This document shows, piece by piece, positions 61,510 through 64,000 of a DNA stretch of 64,000 nucleotides (positions are counted from its first letter, which is position 1; each line of letters starts with the position of its first letter). Position numbers and translations under genes: made by a program. The notes below the pieces were generated by a model, which was not told the origin of the DNA, did no database searches, and was given only the letters and a program-made list of their open reading frames with translations. This DNA comes from Symsagittifera roscoffensis (taxonomy: Eukaryota > Xenacoelomorpha > Acoela > Convolutidae), in contig NC_087064.1 of the NCBI RefSeq assembly GCF_963678635.1, positions 40,701,165 through 40,765,164 on the forward strand, written 5' to 3'.

Positions 61510-63384
61510 TCACATCGCGAGTCTAGTTCTACAATTGTTTGTCGCACAATCACATGCAAGCTTCCATGTGCATTTATTTCTTTCGTCATAGAGTGCAAAT
61601 GTATTCCAGAACACTTTGAGCAGGGCGCCTTTCAGTCCAGACCAATTTCGCAAATCTATCCTAAGTGCATTCGCAAGACGACATGTCTGGTAAAAGAAAT
61701 TTTGTTCACACCTGTACTTTGATGGACGCTTTAGCTGAAACATAGGATAGCGAGAGAAATCTATGTATTGTGGAACATCAATCATAAAAGTATCGTATCG
61801 TTTCAAAATTAATTTTGCCAGCAGTAACAGGTTGTTCAATTGTATGTACATGGGCAGTGGTAAAATTTGTAGTCGTTTAAGTTTATCTTTGTAATTGGTA
61901 TGTTTACTATGCAAAATCCAATTTACCGCCCTTTTTTGAATTATCTCGTATTGTGTCATGACGTATTTGTTTAGACCTATGCAAGAACTAGCATACATTA
62001 TTACGGGAATGACCATCGATTTATACAGGTTTAATTTTGCTTTCCAGTGTAGATTTGATGTATTCCTCTTTATCATGAAAAACACTCTGTTTGCCTTTAC
62101 GCATGCTTTTTCCATATGTTGGCTCCATGTTAGATCATTTGAAACGATTAGTCCAAGGTCTTTCTGACAGTCTACATGAGCTATTTGTTCATTATTGAAA
62201 TTAAAAGAAAATTGATTTTTCCCAAAATTCAGGTGCGTACATTTATCTACGTTGAAAGGCATATTGTTTTCCAGGGTCCATAGATTCACATTGTCAAGGT
62301 CTTTTTGAAATTCATCCCTCCCCAAATTTATGCTAATGAATTTGGCATCGTCTGCGAATAATAATGGTATAACTGTATTGCATTTGTCAGGCAGGTCATT
62401 TATGAAAACCAAGAAAAACAAGGGTCCCAAAATACTGCCCTGGGGTACACCGCTCGTTACTTTTTCTGAATTTGATATTTCGCCATTTACTCGTACGACT
62501 TGAGACCTTTCTGTTAGGTATGATTTAATTAATTTCAAGTTTTTATCCCTGACTCCTTGTTCGAATAATTTCCGCACTAAAATTCCGTGGTCAACACGGT
62601 CAAAAGCCTTACTATAATCTGTAAAAACCGTTTCGATACTGTCGCCATTTTCATGACCGTTATAAAATAGCTGCAAAAATGTTAAAAGCTGAACAATGGT
62701 CGATCGGTTTTTCCGAAGTCCGTACTGTGCCTTGTGGAAAATCTTTTCAAAATGTTCATATAATCGCTTGAAAGTTATTCGTTCTAGAATTTTCGAGATT
62801 ACTGAGAGCAGAGAAACAGGTCTGTAATTTTCAATGTCACTTTTGTCATCTTTTTTATGCAAAGGGCTAATGATGGCTTTTTTCCAACATGCGGGAAAAG
62901 TACAGGTTTGAGAAATTTTTCGGAATATCTGATAGATTGAATGAGATAATGTTTCTGCATTTTTGAATAGAAAAGGAGGTAGATCGTCCCGGCCTGTGCT
63001 TTTGTTTACATTCAACAGTTTGCATATTTCTTGTTCTGAAAAATCGATATTTTCTAAAATTGGTTGATTTTTGTTACTGCATTCGTTTTCGTTAAAAATT
63101 GACGACTCCACATATACTGATGCAAAAAATTTTGAAAACAAAGCTGCTTTTGAGACATCCGTATCTGCATTTTCGTTTTGATAATGCATTATACTAGACA
63201 AAACTGAATTTCGGAAAGCCCTAAAGTATTTGAAAAATTTGCCGGTTGATCTTTCAGCTGCCATGGATTCCTCATAACTAACTTTATCGATTTCGATAAG
63301 CTGGTCTGTTTTCGATTTTAATAACACTACTTTAGTATGTGACTCATTGTGATTTTTCCGAGCAGTGTTCAAACATTTTATCAT
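61510..63384 (-). CDS. Non-LTR reverse transcriptase
   Basis: 624 codons, uninterrupted. RT blocks in order are Pro-Leu-His-Lys-Lys-Asp, Asn-Tyr-Arg-Pro-Val-Ser-Leu-Leu, Gly-Leu-Arg-Lys-Asn-Arg-Ser-Thr, Phe-Thr-Asp-Tyr-Ser-Lys-Ala-Phe-Asp, Gly-Val-Pro-Gln-Gly-Ser-Ile-Leu-Gly-Pro, and the catalytic Phe-Ala-Asp-Asp. A C-terminal region typical of the CR1/Jockey group follows. The N-terminus joins the endonuclease part by a one- or two-base frameshift at 63,384. Reverse-transcribes the element RNA at the nicked target. Confidence 0.93.
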   Translation of the reverse strand: MIKCLNTARKNHNESHTKVVLLKSKTDQLIEIDKVSYEESMAAERSTGKFFKYFRAFRNSVLSSIMHYQNENADTDVSKAALFSKFFASVYVESSIFNENECSNKNQPILENIDFSEQEICKLLNVNKSTGRDDLPPFLFKNAETLSHSIYQIFRKISQTCTFPACWKKAIISPLHKKDDKSDIENYRPVSLLSVISKILERITFKRLYEHFEKIFHKAQYGLRKNRSTIVQLLTFLQLFYNGHENGDSIETVFTDYSKAFDRVDHGILVRKLFEQGVRDKNLKLIKSYLTERSQVVRVNGEISNSEKVTSGVPQGSILGPLFFLVFINDLPDKCNTVIPLLFADDAKFISINLGRDEFQKDLDNVNLWTLENNMPFNVDKCTHLNFGKNQFSFNFNNEQIAHVDCQKDLGLIVSNDLTWSQHMEKACVKANRVFFMIKRNTSNLHWKAKLNLYKSMVIPVIMYASSCIGLNKYVMTQYEIIQKRAVNWILHSKHTNYKDKLKRLQILPLPMYIQLNNLLLLAKLILKRYDTFMIDVPQYIDFSRYPMFQLKRPSKYRCEQNFFYQTCRLANALRIDLRNWSGLKGALLKVFWNTFALYDERNKCTWKLACDCATNNCRTRLAM

Positions 63385-64000
63385 ATTTTGGAGGTTGATT
63401 GACTAATCCAGGGGGGTAAGGATGTACAATGTTTTGTGCGTTTAGGTATCGTACTCGATAAAAGATCCAACAACCATTTGTACCAATGTTCTACTATGAC
63501 ATTTGGATTTGACCAGCAATAAGTATCGAAGGGGTTATCAATAATTAAATCATTCAATAATTTGTAGTCACCGTTGCTAAAACTCAATGTTGACTCCTTA
63601 ACATATTTTCGCTGGTATAAGCAGGATATTTCAATATGGAATTTCGTCTTTATCGGATAATGGTTTGACATTTTTTGTGAAACTATTTTCATTTTGAAAT
63701 TTGCAAATATCAGTAACCTGAATATTTTCACTCACAAAAAACAGATCAAGGATTCCTGTTGCAGCTGTATGAAAATCAATTTTTTGAATTAGATCAAATT
63801 TCTCGATAAAAGTTAGAAAATTAGCTTCAATCGAATTTTGCGAAGAAATGCTACTCCAATTTATTGTTGGGAAACTGAAATCCCCATAAATAATCAAACC
63901 GTCACATTTACTTCTGAGTTTCAAAATTTCGGAAAACATCTTGTGTATATCTTCCGTATTAAGTGAATATTTACTGTTTGCAGAGGGCAGCTAACGGGAG
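63385..64000 (-). pseudogene. APE-type endonuclease part of the non-LTR element, frameshifted, partial
   Basis: Continues past the window edge. Visible motifs are Tyr-Gly-Asp-Phe (the Gly-Asp-Phe-Asn-type block), a Leu-Asp-Leu-Phe-Phe block, and Ser-Asn-His near 63,655 where the family normally has Ser-Asp-His. A frameshift lies near 63,680. The linker to the RT ends at a TGA next to 63,384. Target-nicking activity is unlikely in this copy. Confidence 0.8.

Larger units (their letters stand above)
61441..64000 (-). mobile_element. CR1/Jockey-like non-LTR retrotransposon (5' part outside window)
   Basis: Minus-strand element with APE-type endonuclease and reverse transcriptase. Its 3' end lies at 61,441-61,462 with a (CTA)n tail (TAG repeats on the plus strand), where it entered repeat R1. 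Continues beyond base 64,000. Confidence 0.85.

Overview
This window is a nest of transposable elements from an animal (metazoan) nuclear genome, and I see no convincing host gene. It is AT-rich, reads with the standard code, and holds Polinton/Maverick DNA transposons, a Ty3/Gypsy-type LTR retrotransposon, a CR1/Jockey-like non-LTR element, a MITE and minisatellites. That mix, and the style of the proteins, suggest an invertebrate, possibly a marine one such as a cnidarian, but I cannot place the phylum from sequence alone.

Layout. (1) 1-10,432: the right part of an old, decayed Polinton (copy 1). All its genes are broken, and a roughly 0.93-kb repeat element carrying a tRNA-like sequence and long G/C runs sits inside its terminal repeat. 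(2) 11,036-36,180: a dispersed repeat (here R1) split by a 24,040-bp LTR retrotransposon (11,987-36,026). (3) 36,180-38,225: non-coding sequence with R1 fragments. (4) 38,226-59,088: an element with 35-bp inverted ends and a 22-bp minisatellite, split by a second, structurally complete 18.6-kb Polinton (39,891-58,504, 6-bp target duplication AGCTTA). (5) 59,825-61,440: another R1 copy carrying a 215-bp MITE with an 8-bp target duplication. (6) 61,441-64,000: a minus-strand CR1/Jockey-like element that runs off the right edge.

The LTR element is the most unusual object. After a structured leader of about 2.9 kb (at least 17 CCGGARGGGT motifs, several able to pair with CCTTCCGG-type arms) come gag and a full protease-RT-RNase H-integrase pol. 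A macro (ADP-ribose-binding-like) domain follows in the frame that continues past integrase. Then come about 9 kb of further large ORFs where an env would normally lie: a coiled-coil protein, an 872-codon ORF with a complete SGNH/GDSL hydrolase signature, and large ORFs of unknown function (1133, 521 and 138 codons). LTRs differ by roughly 2%, so the insertion is fairly recent, but several stops and frameshifts show this copy is dead as it stands.

The complete Polinton carries, leftward, a protein-primed DNA polymerase (with a GT-AG intron filled by a tandem repeat) and an orphan gene. Rightward it carries a PC4-like protein, a protein with an HUH-like motif, a DEDD-exonuclease-like protein, three small unknown proteins, a packaging ATPase, the integrase and its upstream partner, and the capsid genes: minor capsid, basic core protein, major capsid and an adenain-like protease. 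Copy 1 has the same rightward order, and comparing the two copies shows which stops, frameshifts and deletions are recent.
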